A DNA stretch of 64,000 bases, taken from positions 3,946,501 to 4,010,500 of the forward strand of contig NZ_CP022203.1 in NCBI RefSeq assembly GCF_002305895.1, given 5' to 3'. This DNA is from Corallococcus macrosporus DSM 14697. Lineage in GTDB: Bacteria; Myxococcota; Myxococcia; Myxococcales; Myxococcaceae. How positions within the stretch are numbered: position 1 is the first letter of the stretch; every line of letters starts with the position of its first letter. The translations under genes were made by a program, and so were the position numbers. Below, piece after piece: positions 17,569 through 28,285 of the stretch. The notes below the pieces were generated by a model that saw only the letters and a list, made by a program, of their open reading frames with translations, was not told the DNA's origin and did no database searches.

Positions 17569-17853
17569 ATGAGGCGACTGGTATCAGCGGTGGTGGTGCT
17601 GGGCCTGTGGGCGGCACCCTCGGTGGCAGTGGCGCAGGAGTCACGCGACACGGTGAAGATCATCCAGGAGGAGGACCGCACCGTCTTCCGGAAGAAGACG
17701 GTCATCGACTTCACGGACGTCGCGGTGGAGGGCGAGCTCACGAAGCCGGAGGGCTCGTACGTGCTCCACCGGAAGAAGACGGACTTCCAGAGCCTCATCA
17801 AGGTCCGGGACAACTTCGATCCAGAGTTGCAGAAGTCAGTCGACAACCTCTAG
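17569..17853 (+). CDS. nfsF: Small secreted protein, NfsF/GltF-like
   Basis: The 94-residue product starts at ATG 17569 after AAGGGAGG. A signal peptide (residues 1-22, VVVLGLWAAPSVAVAQ) is followed by a charged periplasmic domain (EEDRTVFRKKTVIDFTDVAV ... ELTKPEGSYVLHRKKTDFQS). Length, location and position between E and G fit NfsF/GltF, a small periplasmic component. A related motif, inferred only from this sequence, is a basic KK dipeptide flanked by FxxxT, repeated twice. The frame remains open upstream, but earlier starts lack a ribosome site. Confidence 0.7.
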   Translation: MRRLVSAVVVLGLWAAPSVAVAQESRDTVKIIQEEDRTVFRKKTVIDFTDVAVEGELTKPEGSYVLHRKKTDFQSLIKVRDNFDPELQKSVDNL

Positions 17854-17908
17854 CGGCAGCGGGCGGCGGCAGTCGTTCTCAGGGCGGAAGGGAAGAGGGA
17901 AAATCCTC

Positions 17909-19951
17909 ATGGCGGCGGCGAAGAACAACGGCTTGACGCTTCGGATCACCGGGCCGGATGGCTCCACGGCGGAAGCCGTGTCGGAGGCCGAGAGCGTCAT
18001 TGTGGGGTCGGGCGCTCAGGCAGCGGTGAAGATTCAGGACCCGAAGGTCTCGAATCTCCATGTGATGCTGAAGGTGGACAAGGATGGCTCCGTCACGGCC
18101 ATCGACCTTGGGAGTGAAGGCGGCACGGAGGTGCGGGGACAGCGGCTCGTCCTCCCCACGGCGCTCAACCCCGGGGATGTGTTGACGGTGGGCGGCAGCC
18201 GGGTGGAGGTCCTCTTCGGGGCGGGCCAGCCCCAGCGGCCGCTCCCCGCGGGCGCGCGCGTGGCGGGCCCGGTGTTCCAGGGGCCGGTGGCCACGCCACC
18301 GCCGCCGCCGCGTGGCCTGCAGGCGCAGACGCGCGCGGAGCCGCCGAACCTGGTGCCCGCGCCGCCGCCGCCCATGCGGCAGGTGTCCACGGCGCTGGGC
18401 AACCGCGTGGAGCGGGTGGCGTCACCCGGCGCGATCCCCGTCGAGCCGCCCCCGCGGCAGGCGCCTCCGGGCCTCCAGCCCCGGTCGACGCCCTCCTCGG
18501 CGCGGACGCCCACGCAGAACACGGCGAACACGGCCACGGCGCGGCGGACGGTGGCGCCCCACCTCCAGGAGCCGCTGCCTCCCGAGGCCATGCCCACGCC
18601 CGAGGCGCGCGTCCTCCAGGTCGCGCTGCTGTGGGGCGACACCATGCTGGAGGTCCAGCACTTCAAGGACGGCGTGCCCGTCACCATCGGCGAGGCGAAG
18701 AAGAACTTCTTCAACGTCTTCACGCCGTCGGTGGGCAAGCGCCACGTGCTGGCCGTCAGCAAGAAGGACGCGCTGGAGGTCCGCGCGCCGGCGGGCTCGC
18801 GCGCCTTCGTCACCAACCGGGGCCACGTGCGCACCAAGGACGCGCTGCGGGCCGCGGGCGCGCTCTCCGGCCAGGTCGGTGAGGACGCCGAGCAGCGCTT
18901 CACCCTGGGCCTGCATGACCGGGTGGAGGTGTCGCTGGGCACGGTGTCCTTCGTCGCGCGCTACGTGAAGCCGTCTCCGGTCATCACCGCCGCGTCGCTG
19001 AAGGACTCCGACTTCACGTTCTTCAAGATCACCAGCATCTGCATGCTGGCGGGCCTGGCGGTGGTGCTGGCCATGGTGCTGACGCCGCGCCAGGAGCTGC
19101 CGCAGAGCGCCGACATCTTCGAGTCCCAGCAGCGGGTGGCCAAGCTCCTCATCACCCCGCAGAAGAAGCTGGAGGCGAAGAAGCTCCAGCTCTCCGCGCC
19201 GGAGGAGGGCGCCAAGGCGAAGGACGAGGAGGGCAAGTTCGGCAAGGAGGAGGCGAAGCAGAAGGAGGCGGCGCCCTCCAAGCCCGGCACGCCGGTGGTG
19301 GACAAGAGCAAGAAGGAGAAGGACCGTCAGGCGGTGGGCAAGGCCGGCCTGCTGGGCGCCTTCAAGGGCATGAAGGGTGGGGCGTCGGACGTGTTCGGCC
19401 CCGGCGGCTTCGGCACCGGCATCAACGACGCGCTGGGCGGCCTCAAGGGCGGCGCGGCCATGGGTGACGCGCAGGGCGTGGGGGGCCTGGGCTCGCGTGG
19501 CACCGGCAAGGGCGGCGGCGGCACGGCGCTGGGCATCGGTGGCCTCGGGACGCAGGGCACTGGCCGTGGCACGGGCGGGTCGGGCGGCATCGACCTGGGC
19601 GGCCGTGGCAAGTCCATCACCAAGGTCATCCCCGGCAAGACGACGGTGGTGGGCGGCCTGGACAAGGACGTCATCGCCAAGGTCATCCGGCGGCACCAGG
19701 GGGAGATCAAGTACTGCTACGAGTCGGAGCTGAACAAGGACCCGAGCCTCGCCGGCAAGGTGGCGGTGGCCTTCGTCATCGACCCGACGGGCGCGGTGTC
19801 CGACGCGAGTGTCTCCGAGACGACGCTGAACAACGCCGCGGCGGAGCGCTGCATGCTGTCCCGAATCCGCCGCTGGAAGTTCCCGGAGCCCAAGGGCGGC
19901 GGCGTGGTGTCCGTGACGTATCCCTGGCTCTTCTCGCCCGCGGGCGGGTGA
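17909..19951 (+). CDS. nfsG: FHA-domain TonB-like transducer, NfsG/GltG-like
   Basis: The 680-residue product is built in five parts: an FHA domain (about residues 10-105, with VSNLHVMLKVDKDG and LNPGDVLTVGGSRVEVLFG), a Pro-rich linker (110-230), a second soluble domain (235-350), one membrane helix (about 371-392, SICMLAGLAVVLAMVL), and a periplasmic part with a Lys/Glu-rich coil, a Gly-rich segment (485-560) and a C-terminal AgmX/PglI-type TonB-like domain (VIRRHQGEIKYCYESELN to VSVTYPWLFS). This is the architecture of GltG/NfsG, which links cytoplasmic signalling to the periplasm. A terminator follows. Confidence 0.85.
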   Translation: MAAAKNNGLTLRITGPDGSTAEAVSEAESVIVGSGAQAAVKIQDPKVSNLHVMLKVDKDGSVTAIDLGSEGGTEVRGQRLVLPTALNPGDVLTVGGSRVEVLFGAGQPQRPLPAGARVAGPVFQGPVATPPPPPRGLQAQTRAEPPNLVPAPPPPMRQVSTALGNRVERVASPGAIPVEPPPRQAPPGLQPRSTPSSARTPTQNTANTATARRTVAPHLQEPLPPEAMPTPEARVLQVALLWGDTMLEVQHFKDGVPVTIGEAKKNFFNVFTPSVGKRHVLAVSKKDALEVRAPAGSRAFVTNRGHVRTKDALRAAGALSGQVGEDAEQRFTLGLHDRVEVSLGTVSFVARYVKPSPVITAASLKDSDFTFFKITSICMLAGLAVVLAMVLTPRQELPQSADIFESQQRVAKLLITPQKKLEAKKLQLSAPEEGAKAKDEEGKFGKEEAKQKEAAPSKPGTPVVDKSKKEKDRQAVGKAGLLGAFKGMKGGASDVFGPGGFGTGINDALGGLKGGAAMGDAQGVGGLGSRGTGKGGGGTALGIGGLGTQGTGRGTGGSGGIDLGGRGKSITKVIPGKTTVVGGLDKDVIAKVIRRHQGEIKYCYESELNKDPSLAGKVAVAFVIDPTGAVSDASVSETTLNNAAAERCMLSRIRRWKFPEPKGGGVVSVTYPWLFSPAGG

Positions 19952-19980
19952 GCGGCGGTAGCGGGCCCTGAAGCACCCGG

Positions 19981-20019
19981 AGTGGCGTGGACGCAACGGT
20001 CCACGCCACTTTCGTTTTT
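19981..20019 (+). terminator. Rho-independent terminator after nfsG
   Basis: AGTGGCGTGGAC (19981-19992) pairs with GTCCACGCCACT (19999-20010) over 12 bp with a 6-nt loop, then TTCGTTTTT. nfsH therefore probably has its own promoter in the 90 bp that follow, or depends on read-through. Confidence 0.85.
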
Positions 20020-20106
20020 CCCCCCACTGCCGGTTCCGCGGGGGCGTCATTAACGTCTGCGCCGCTCCCGCGTTGAGCCGGGAGGGCACGTCTGTCGGGA
20101 GGACCT

Positions 20107-20709
20107 GTGAAGAAGTCTCAGCTCATTGCCGCGCTCGCGCTGCTGTCGTCTCCGGTCCTCGCGGCCACACCGCCGGAAGGGGTGGCGTTCGAACCGCGCC
20201 GGGGCTTCTTCACCGAGACGGACATCGGCGTGTTCTTCACCGTGGGCGGGGAGAACGTCTACTCCAACGCGCAGACGTACCTGCAGCTCGGCGTGGGGTA
20301 CGACCTCACGGAGACGCTGTCGCTGGGGGCGCACTTCGGGCTCGGCTCGTCCGCGCAGAACTGCTTCGCGGGCTACCTGCCGGGCACGGAGACGTGCGCG
20401 CTCTCCGACAACTTCACCATGGCCTTCTTCAACGCGTCCGTGGCCTACCACGTGCGCGTCATGGACCGGCTCTTCCTCACGCCCAAGGTGGTGGCGGGCT
20501 ACACGCGCCTGGACCCGGCGCCCGTGAACCCCGGCGAGGGCGACCCGGGACGCGCCGTCAGCGCGCCCAACGCGGGCCTGGGCTTCGGCGTGGAGTACGC
20601 CACCGGCATGGACCACTTCTCCGTCGGCGCGGACCTGCTGGCCCGCTACATCATCGGGCCCAACATCACGTCCTTCGCCGTGTTCCCGAAGGTGAAGTAC
20701 ACCTTCTGA
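20107..20709 (+). CDS. nfsH: Outer-membrane beta-barrel protein, NfsH/GltH-like
   Basis: The 200-residue product starts at GTG 20107 and has a signal peptide (KKSQLIAALALLSSPVLAAT) and a short barrel with strands such as TDIGVFFTVGGENV, YLQLGVGYDLTETLSLGAHFG, and the terminal FAVFPKVKYTF with C-terminal Phe. Its position at the end of the A-H row fits NfsH/GltH. It could equally be classed with CglE-like gliding-motility barrels, which share the fold. It is convergent with typA. Confidence 0.68.
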   Translation: MKKSQLIAALALLSSPVLAATPPEGVAFEPRRGFFTETDIGVFFTVGGENVYSNAQTYLQLGVGYDLTETLSLGAHFGLGSSAQNCFAGYLPGTETCALSDNFTMAFFNASVAYHVRVMDRLFLTPKVVAGYTRLDPAPVNPGEGDPGRAVSAPNAGLGFGVEYATGMDHFSVGADLLARYIIGPNITSFAVFPKVKYTF

Positions 20710-20725
20710 AGCCCGCATACACGAA

Positions 20726-20757
20726 GGGCCCGCCCCCGACAGCGTGGGAGCGGGCCC
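20726..20757. terminator. Hairpin between convergent nfsH and typA, possible terminator
   Basis: GGGCCCGC (20726-20733) and GCGGGCCC (20750-20757) form an 8-bp stem around 16 nt. No T-run follows on either strand, so it may only slow polymerase. Confidence 0.3.
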
Positions 20758-20797
20758 GGGTGCGGCGGGGCGCGTCGAAGCGCCCGCCCGGCAGTGG

Positions 20798-22645
20798 CTA
20801 CTCGCCCTCGGCCGCGCGCTCCTCGCGCTTGCGGTCACGCTCGGCGCGGTAGCGCTCGCCCACCGCCAGCGCCTTCTTGCGCATGCGGATGGACTTGGGC
20901 GTCACCTCGACCAGCTCGTCATCGGCGATCCACTCCAGCGCCTTCTCCAGGCCCATCTCACGCGGCGGCGTGAGGATGACGTTCTCGTCGCGGCCCGAGG
21001 CGCGGATGTTGGTGAGCTTCTTCTCGCGGCAGCAGTTCACGTTCAGCTCGGACGCGTGCGAGTGCTCGCCGATGATCATTCCCTCGTACACCGTGGTGCC
21101 AGCGCCGATGAAGAGCTGGCCGCGCTCCTGGATGCTGAAGAGCGCGTAGGGCACGGTGTCGCCCAGGCGGTCGGAGACGATGGCGCCGTTCTGCCGCTTG
21201 GGGATGTAGCCGAACCACGGCTCGTAGCCGTCGAACTGGCTGCTCATGATGCCCTCGCCACGGGTGATGGTGAGGAACTCCGAGCGGAACCCGATGAGGC
21301 CGCGCGCCGGGATGCGGAACTGGAGCCGGGTGCGGCCCGAGCCCAGGCTGGCCATGTCCGTCATGCGGCCCTTGCGGGGCCCCAGGCGCTCCGTCACCGC
21401 GCCCACGCTGTTCTCCGGCACGTCGCAGAAGAGCAGCTCCATGGGCTCGTGGACCTGGCCGTCCACCTCCTTGGTGATCGGCTCCGGGTTGGAGGCGGTC
21501 AGCTCATAGCCCTCGCGGCGCATGTTCTCGATGATGACGGCCAGGGCGAGCTCGCCGCGGCCCACCACGCGGAACGCGTCGGGCGTCTCGGTGTCCTCCA
21601 CGCGCACGGCCACGTTGCGGTAGGCCTCGCGGTAGAGGCGCTCACGCAGGTTGCGGGAGGTGACGAACTTGCCTTCCTTGCCCGCCAGCGGCCCGTCGTT
21701 GACCTTGAAGATCATCATCATCGTGGGCTCGTCCACGGTGATGCGCGGCAGCGGCACCGGCTTCTCCGCGTCGGAGATGGTGTCGCCGATGGAGATCTCC
21801 TCGATGCCGGCGATGGAGACGATTTCACCCGGACCCGCGTCCGGAATCTCCACGCGCTTCAGGCCGGAGAAGCCGTACAGCTTGACGATCTTCCCCTGCT
21901 GCACCTTCCCGCCCTCGCGGCAGACGGCCACGGGCATGTTGGCGGTGATGCGGCCGGCCTGCACGCGGCCCACGGCCAGACGGCCGACGTAGTCGTCGTA
22001 GTCCAGGTTGGCGACGAGGAGCTGCAGCGACGTCTCGTCCGACTTCGGCGGCGGCGGGATGTGGTTGATGATGGCGTCGTACAGGGGCTCCAGCGTCTTG
22101 CCGGGCACGTCCAGGTCCGTGGACGCCTGACCCTGGCGGGCGATGGTGTAGAGGACGGGCATCTCCAACTGCTTATCGTCCGCGCCCAGGTCGATGTAGA
22201 GCGAGTACACCAGGTCCAGCACGTCCTTCGCGCGGGCGTCCTGGCGGTCGATCTTGTTGATGACCAGCACCGTCTTCAGGCCCATGGCCAGGGCCTTGCT
22301 CAGCACGAAGCGCGTCTGGGGCAGGGGACCTTCGGCGGCGTCCACCAGCAGGATGACGCCATCGACGAGGCGCAGACCGCGCTCCACCTCACCACCGAAG
22401 TCGGCGTGACCCGGGGTGTCGATGATGTTGATCTGCATGCCCTTGTAATTGACCGCGGTGTTCTTCGCGAGAATGGTGATGCCCTTCTCGCGCTCGAGGT
22501 CATTCGAGTCCATCACCCGTTCGGCGACGTGCTCGTTGGTACGGAAGGTGCCCGCCTGGCGGAGGAGGTGATCGACGAGCGTGGTCTTGCCATGGTCGAC
22601 GTGGGCGACGATGGCGACGTTACGGATGTTTTCGCGAGGAATCAT
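20798..22645 (-). CDS. typA: Translational GTPase TypA/BipA
   Basis: From the ATG at 22645 the product has 615 residues, the usual TypA length. G1 is [14 protein letters not shown], the switch region is [15 protein letters not shown]3 [12 protein letters not shown] and G4 NKIDRQDA. The C-terminal part has the TypA/EF-G-like domains ([19 protein letters not shown]). BipA binds the ribosome near the EF-G site and helps 50S assembly and stress translation. The frame continues to 22756 but homology starts at [16 protein letters not shown] promoter-like pair lies at 22728-22756. Confidence 0.96.
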   Translation of the reverse strand: MIPRENIRNVAIVAHVDHGKTTLVDHLLRQAGTFRTNEHVAERVMDSNDLEREKGITILAKNTAVNYKGMQINIIDTPGHADFGGEVERGLRLVDGVILLVDAAEGPLPQTRFVLSKALAMGLKTVLVINKIDRQDARAKDVLDLVYSLYIDLGADDKQLEMPVLYTIARQGQASTDLDVPGKTLEPLYDAIINHIPPPPKSDETSLQLLVANLDYDDYVGRLAVGRVQAGRITANMPVAVCREGGKVQQGKIVKLYGFSGLKRVEIPDAGPGEIVSIAGIEEISIGDTISDAEKPVPLPRITVDEPTMMMIFKVNDGPLAGKEGKFVTSRNLRERLYREAYRNVAVRVEDTETPDAFRVVGRGELALAVIIENMRREGYELTASNPEPITKEVDGQVHEPMELLFCDVPENSVGAVTERLGPRKGRMTDMASLGSGRTRLQFRIPARGLIGFRSEFLTITRGEGIMSSQFDGYEPWFGYIPKRQNGAIVSDRLGDTVPYALFSIQERGQLFIGAGTTVYEGMIIGEHSHASELNVNCCREKKLTNIRASGRDENVILTPPREMGLEKALEWIADDELVEVTPKSIRMRKKALAVGERYRAERDRKREERAAEGE

Positions 22646-22727
22646 ACGAACCGAACTGTGATGGAAGGTGGGGATCGCCCGAGGAGGCCGGGGCTTCCGA
22701 ACCCCACCGGAACCCGGAAGGCGGGCG

Positions 22728-22756
22728 CTTATATGCCGCGAGTGCGTCCCCTGCAA
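22728..22756 (-). promoter_or_regulatory. Sigma-70-like promoter of typA
   Basis: On the minus strand TTGCAG (plus coordinates 22751-22756) and TATAAG (22728-22733) are 17 bp apart, about 80 nt upstream of the typA start. It is the best -35/-10 pair seen on this strand and matches 4 of 6 and 5 of 6 consensus bases. Confidence 0.6.
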
Positions 22757-22858
22757 TGCAGCCGGAAGTCCAGCGTCCAGGCAGGCCGGTTTTCACACCC
22801 GCGTCACCCTTGAACATCGCCGGGGCGCCGGCGCGTCCCGGGTGACACCCACCCCCGC

Positions 22859-23796
22859 TCAAAGGGCGGGAGGGGTGCGCTCCGAGGGGGGCGTTTCAGA
22901 GGGGGCGGCGACGGTACGGACGTTCAGTCGCTCGCGGAGGAAGCGCTCGACCCGGGCCTCCACCAGCCCGGGCGCTTCGAGTGGGGCGGTGTGGGTGCCG
23001 TCGGGGATGAGCTCCAGCTCGGCGCCGGGGATGCGGTCCGCCATCTCCTCGGAGATCCAACCCGGGGTGAACTTGTCCTTGTCTCCGGCCACCACCAGGG
23101 TGGGCACGTCCACATGGGGGAGGTGGTCCCCGGCGCTGTGCTCCGCCATGGAGTCCAGGGTGCGCACGAAGACGACCGGGTCCATGCGGGCCAGGTGGTC
23201 GAAGTAGGGCGCCAGGTCGTTGCGGGCGATGCGCTCGCGGTTCATCTCCAGGGTGATGGCGAGCTGCACGGCCAGCTCGGTGCGCAGCACCGTGTGGATG
23301 AGGCGGGCGGAGGGCCCGGGGTAGCGCTCCACCACGCGGCGGATGAGGGGGAAGGCGCGCTTGAGGGCGGTGGAGTCGTGGAAGGTGTCCAGCGGGTTGC
23401 CGTAGCTGCCGCACATGAGGACCAGCCCGCACACGCGGTGGGCGTAGCGGCGGTGGAACTCCAGCGCCACCTGGACGCCCATGGAGTGGCCGAAGAGGAC
23501 CACGCGCTCCATCCCCACCGCGTCCAGCATCCGCCGCAGGTCGTCGCAGGTGTACAGCATGCCGATGCGCGAGCGGTCCTCGGGGACGGTGGAGCGGCCA
23601 TGGCCCCGGTAGTGCCAGCGCAGCACGCGGTGGTTTCGCACCAGGTAGGGCGCCAGGTACTTCCAGGCGAAGCCGTCACAGCCCAGGCCGTCACAGAAGA
23701 CCATGCCTGGCAGGCCATCCCCCTGGACCTGGTAGTACAGCTCCGCGCCGTCCGGCACGCGGAGGCGGTCCTGGTGGAAGTACCGCGCGCTGGGGC

Positions 23797-23800
<4 letters not shown>
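22859..23800 (-). CDS. Alpha/beta-hydrolase
   Basis: The 313-residue product starts at ATG 23800 (ATGA overlap with the upstream regulator gene). It is a typical hydrolase fold with the nucleophile elbow FGHSMGVQ (Ser 106), an oxyanion-type segment CDGLGCDGFAWKYLA, the acid in VAGDKDKFTPG and catalytic His in PDGTHTAPLEAPG. RWHYRGHGRS precedes the elbow, as in the lipase/peroxidase-like group. The substrate is unknown. The coupling to a PocR-type sigma-54 activator suggests an inducible catabolic or signal-degrading role (inference). Confidence 0.85.
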
Positions 23801-25383
<1,583 letters not shown>

Positions 25384-25432
25384 CCCCACCTCCGTCGCGT
25401 CTCCCCACGCACCGGAGCAGGGGACGCCGGGC

Positions 25433-25446
25433 CTGGCACCTGCCAG
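25433..25446. promoter_or_regulatory. 14-bp palindrome in the divergent region, candidate operator
   Basis: CTGGCA (25433-25438) and TGCCAG (25441-25446) form a perfect dyad around CC, halfway between the PocR-type activator gene (start 25383) and the CDF exporter (start 25500). It could be an autoregulatory site or a metal-responsive operator. No convincing -35/-10 or -24/-12 pair was seen on either strand. Confidence 0.45.
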
Positions 25447-25499
25447 ATTCCCGGCCTCTCATACCTCATGAATGGGCATTATCCGCACCCCTCTCTCCC

Positions 25500-26504
25500 G
25501 TGACTACCTCCCCTTACACCCGCGGTGAATCCGGGCATGGCCACGCGCATGACCACGGCGACGGCCACCATCATCATCATGGCCACGGGCATGGGCACGG
25601 GCATTCGCACGGTCCCCGGAGGGGCGGACTGGCGGAGGAGCGGAAGAAGGACAAGCACCGGCTCATCTTCGCCCTGGTGCTGACGTCCACCATCGCGCTG
25701 GCGGAGGCCGTGGGCGGCTGGCTGACGAACTCGCTGGCCCTGCTGTCCGACGCGGGGCACATGCTGACGGACGTGTCCGCGATGGCGCTGAGCCTGGTGG
25801 CCCTGTGGTTCGCGGGCAAGCCGGCGGACGTGAAGAAGACGTACGGCTACTACCGGATGGAGATCCTCAGCGCGCTGCTCAACGGCGTGCTGCTGATGGG
25901 CATCACCGGCTTCATCCTCTATGAGGCGTGGGAGCGGGTGCGCTCGCCGGCCCAGGTGGACGTCGGGCCCATGGCCATCGTGGCGTCGGTGGGCCTGTTG
26001 GCCAACCTGGGCGCGCTGGGATTCCTCCACCGCTCCCACTCCATGAACGTGCGCGGGGCCTTCCTGCACGTGCTGGGGGACACGCTGTCGTCGGTGGGCG
26101 TGCTCGTGGGCGCGGGCATCATGGCCTACACGGGCTGGTACGTCGTGGACCCCATCATCTCGGTGGTCATCTCCCTCGTCATCGTCATTGGCGCGGTGCG
26201 GCTGGTGCGTGACGCGGTGGACGTGCTGATGGAGGCCGTGCCGGCGCACGTGGACCTGGCGCAGATCAAGGAGCTGATGCTGCGCGCGGAGGGCGTCACC
26301 GCGGTGCATGACCTGCACGTGTGGACCATCTCCAGCGGCGTGTACGCCCTGTCCGCGCACCTGGTGGTGCAGGACCCCATGGTCTGCAACAACGACGCGA
26401 TCCTCTCCGCGGTGAAGCACGACCTGTTCGACCGCTTCGGAATCGACCACACCACGATTCAAATCGAGAGCGAGACCTACGCCCACCTGGGCGAGGTCCA
26501 CTGA
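25500..26504 (+). CDS. Cation diffusion facilitator, zinc exporter (ZitB/CzcD type)
   Basis: The 334-residue product starts at GTG 25500. A His-rich N-terminus (GHAHDHGDGHHHHHGHGH) is followed by six membrane helices with the metal-site motifs SDAGHMLTD (helix 2) and HVLGD (helix 5), and a cytoplasmic C-terminal domain (LRAEGVTAVHDLHVWTISSG). CDF exporters exchange Zn2+, Cd2+ or Co2+ for protons across the inner membrane. The His-rich end is commonly used for zinc sensing or capture. It is divergent from the PocR-type activator. Confidence 0.93.
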   Translation: MTTSPYTRGESGHGHAHDHGDGHHHHHGHGHGHGHSHGPRRGGLAEERKKDKHRLIFALVLTSTIALAEAVGGWLTNSLALLSDAGHMLTDVSAMALSLVALWFAGKPADVKKTYGYYRMEILSALLNGVLLMGITGFILYEAWERVRSPAQVDVGPMAIVASVGLLANLGALGFLHRSHSMNVRGAFLHVLGDTLSSVGVLVGAGIMAYTGWYVVDPIISVVISLVIVIGAVRLVRDAVDVLMEAVPAHVDLAQIKELMLRAEGVTAVHDLHVWTISSGVYALSAHLVVQDPMVCNNDAILSAVKHDLFDRFGIDHTTIQIESETYAHLGEVH

Positions 26505-26619
26505 CGCGCCCCGGCCTGGCTGGCCTACCGGCCCTGGGCCCGGGCGCGTGCCCCATCGGACGCTCCCTGGCAGCTTCGCCTTGCCTCGGGCGGCGCGGGC
26601 GGATGATTCTCCGCGCTCC

Positions 26620-27657
26620 ATGAACGTGCTGGACAAGGTGCTGACGTTACGGCCGGGGAACACGGTGGCGCGGGTGGGCGCGGGCTCGCGCGTGCCGCTG
26701 CTGAACCCCCGGGAGCTGCTGCGAGCCCTGTCGGAGGCGCCGGCGGCGCTGCCGTGTCTGCCGGTGCAGGCGAAGGGCGCCTTGCCGGGGCTGCTGCGCG
26801 CGGCCCGGTCCGAGGACGCCGTGCTGGGGCTGGCCTGCCCGCATCCGCTGTCGGACCGGGGGGCGCCCGAGCGCTTCGTCGCCGCCGCGCACCACGCGGC
26901 CTCCGAGGCCGAGCACGCGCGGCCCCTGTTCCTGCAGGCCGGGCCCATCCTCGTGGCCCGCGCGGACGCGGACACGCTGGACGCCCTGAAGGACGGCGTC
27001 TACCGCGTGGTGGACGCGGGCTTCTCCCTGGTGTCCCTGGACCTGTCCCGGCTGGACTCCTACGCGGCCGTGGAGGCGGTGAACGCGCTGGTGGCCCCGG
27101 TGACGGAGCGCGAGCTGGCGCTGGAGCTGACGGGCCCGGCCGCCACCAGCGGCGGGCTGACGGACGCGTACCGGACGCTGCTGGAGGGCCTCCGGCAGTG
27201 GAAGGTGCCGGTGGACTTCATCCGCGTGCCGGAGGCCGCGCTCGGCGAGGGCGAGCCGGACGTGCGGCTGCTGCGGACCCTGGTGGAGCTGGCGTCGGAG
27301 TATGACGCGGCGCTGTCGGTGGGCGAGGTCGGCGCGGCCCTGGCTGGCGGGCTGCCCACGTACGTCGCGGCGGGCGCGCGCAAGGTGGACTGCGTGGGCG
27401 CCTTCGAGCGGCTCGCGCTGGGCGCCTGGCCCCCGGAGGTCCGGGCCAGCGTGGAGGAGAAGGCCGCGGCCGCCGGACTGCCCGCGGGGCAGCTCCTGGG
27501 CGTGCTGGAGGAGCAGCTCCCGCCGCTGGACGACGCCGCGCGGGAGAAGCTGGAGGCCCTGTCCTTCATGGAGGCCACCGAGGTCCTCGGCGCGCTGGGC
27601 GCCACCCGCACGGGCCAGACGTCGCTGCGCTTCCTGGCGGAGAAGCGGGGCGACTGA
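26620..27657 (+). CDS. Class II aldolase-like TIM-barrel protein, metal site apparently lost
   Basis: The 345-residue product starts at ATG 26620. It has the pattern of the class II fructose-bisphosphate/tagatose-bisphosphate aldolase family: an early strand-helix set, FLQAGPILVARAD, and DAGFSLVSLDLSRLD (residues 132-146), like the GFTSVMIDGS motif of that family. The metal-binding HLDHG motif that should precede it is absent: the stretch reads DADTLDALKDG. It may be a KbaZ/GatZ-like non-catalytic homologue, but the match is weak. An upstream start at 26548 lacks a ribosome site. Neighbours are rsmD and coaD, giving no pathway clue. Confidence 0.5.
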   Translation: MNVLDKVLTLRPGNTVARVGAGSRVPLLNPRELLRALSEAPAALPCLPVQAKGALPGLLRAARSEDAVLGLACPHPLSDRGAPERFVAAAHHAASEAEHARPLFLQAGPILVARADADTLDALKDGVYRVVDAGFSLVSLDLSRLDSYAAVEAVNALVAPVTERELALELTGPAATSGGLTDAYRTLLEGLRQWKVPVDFIRVPEAALGEGEPDVRLLRTLVELASEYDAALSVGEVGAALAGGLPTYVAAGARKVDCVGAFERLALGAWPPEVRASVEEKAAAAGLPAGQLLGVLEEQLPPLDDAAREKLEALSFMEATEVLGALGATRTGQTSLRFLAEKRGD

Positions 27658-27682
27658 GCCCGGAGCGGTGTAGAAGGGCCGC

Positions 27683-28240
27683 ATGCGAATCGTCGCAGGC
27701 ACCGCCAAGGGCCGCGCCCTGGCCGGCCCCAAGTCCTCGTCCCGGCACATCCGTCCCACGGCCGACCGCGTCCGGGAGACGCTCTTCAACGTGCTGGGCC
27801 AGTTCCTGGACGGCCAGCGGGTGCTGGACCTCTACGCCGGCACCGGCGCGCTGGGCCTGGAGGCCGTGTCGCGCGGGGCGGGGCAGGCGGTGCTGGTGGA
27901 CCAGGACCGCGAGGCGCTCACGCTGTGCCGGGAGAACGCGCGGGCCGTGGGGCTCGCCGCGCAGGTGGAGGTGCTCTCCTCGCCGGTGGCCCGGGCGCTG
28001 GAGGCGCTGAAGCGGCGGGGGGAGCGCTTCGAGCTCATCTTCGCGGACCCGCCGTACGCCGCGCGCGTGGTGGAGACGGTGCTGGACGGCATCGTGGCGG
28101 CCGGCCTGCTGACCCCCGCCGGCATGGTGGTGGTGGAGCACGACAAGCGCGAGGCGGCGCCGGACACACATGCCGGGCTTACCCGGGAAGACCAGCGCCG
28201 CTTTGGCGACACGTTGGTGAGCTTCTATCGGGCGCCGTGA
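27683..28240 (+). CDS. rsmD: 16S rRNA (guanine966-N2)-methyltransferase
   Basis: The 185-residue product starts at ATG 27683. It begins RIVAGTAKGRALAGP, has the SAM-binding LDLYAGTGALGLEAVSRGA and the N-methyltransferase motif FADPPYAAR. RsmD modifies G966 of 16S rRNA in the 30S body. The gene is 26 bp after the aldolase-like gene and 45 bp before coaD, an order (rsmD-coaD) found in many bacteria, so the two are probably one transcription unit. Confidence 0.95.
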   Translation: MRIVAGTAKGRALAGPKSSSRHIRPTADRVRETLFNVLGQFLDGQRVLDLYAGTGALGLEAVSRGAGQAVLVDQDREALTLCRENARAVGLAAQVEVLSSPVARALEALKRRGERFELIFADPPYAARVVETVLDGIVAAGLLTPAGMVVVEHDKREAAPDTHAGLTREDQRRFGDTLVSFYRAP

Positions 28241-28285
28241 GCAGTCCTTGACCGGCTCCCGGGGGCATCCGAGACTTCCAGGCGC

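Noticed and set aside
20744-22813. 689-codon open frame on the plus strand
   Set aside because: Antisense to typA and made almost only of His, Arg, Leu and Val.
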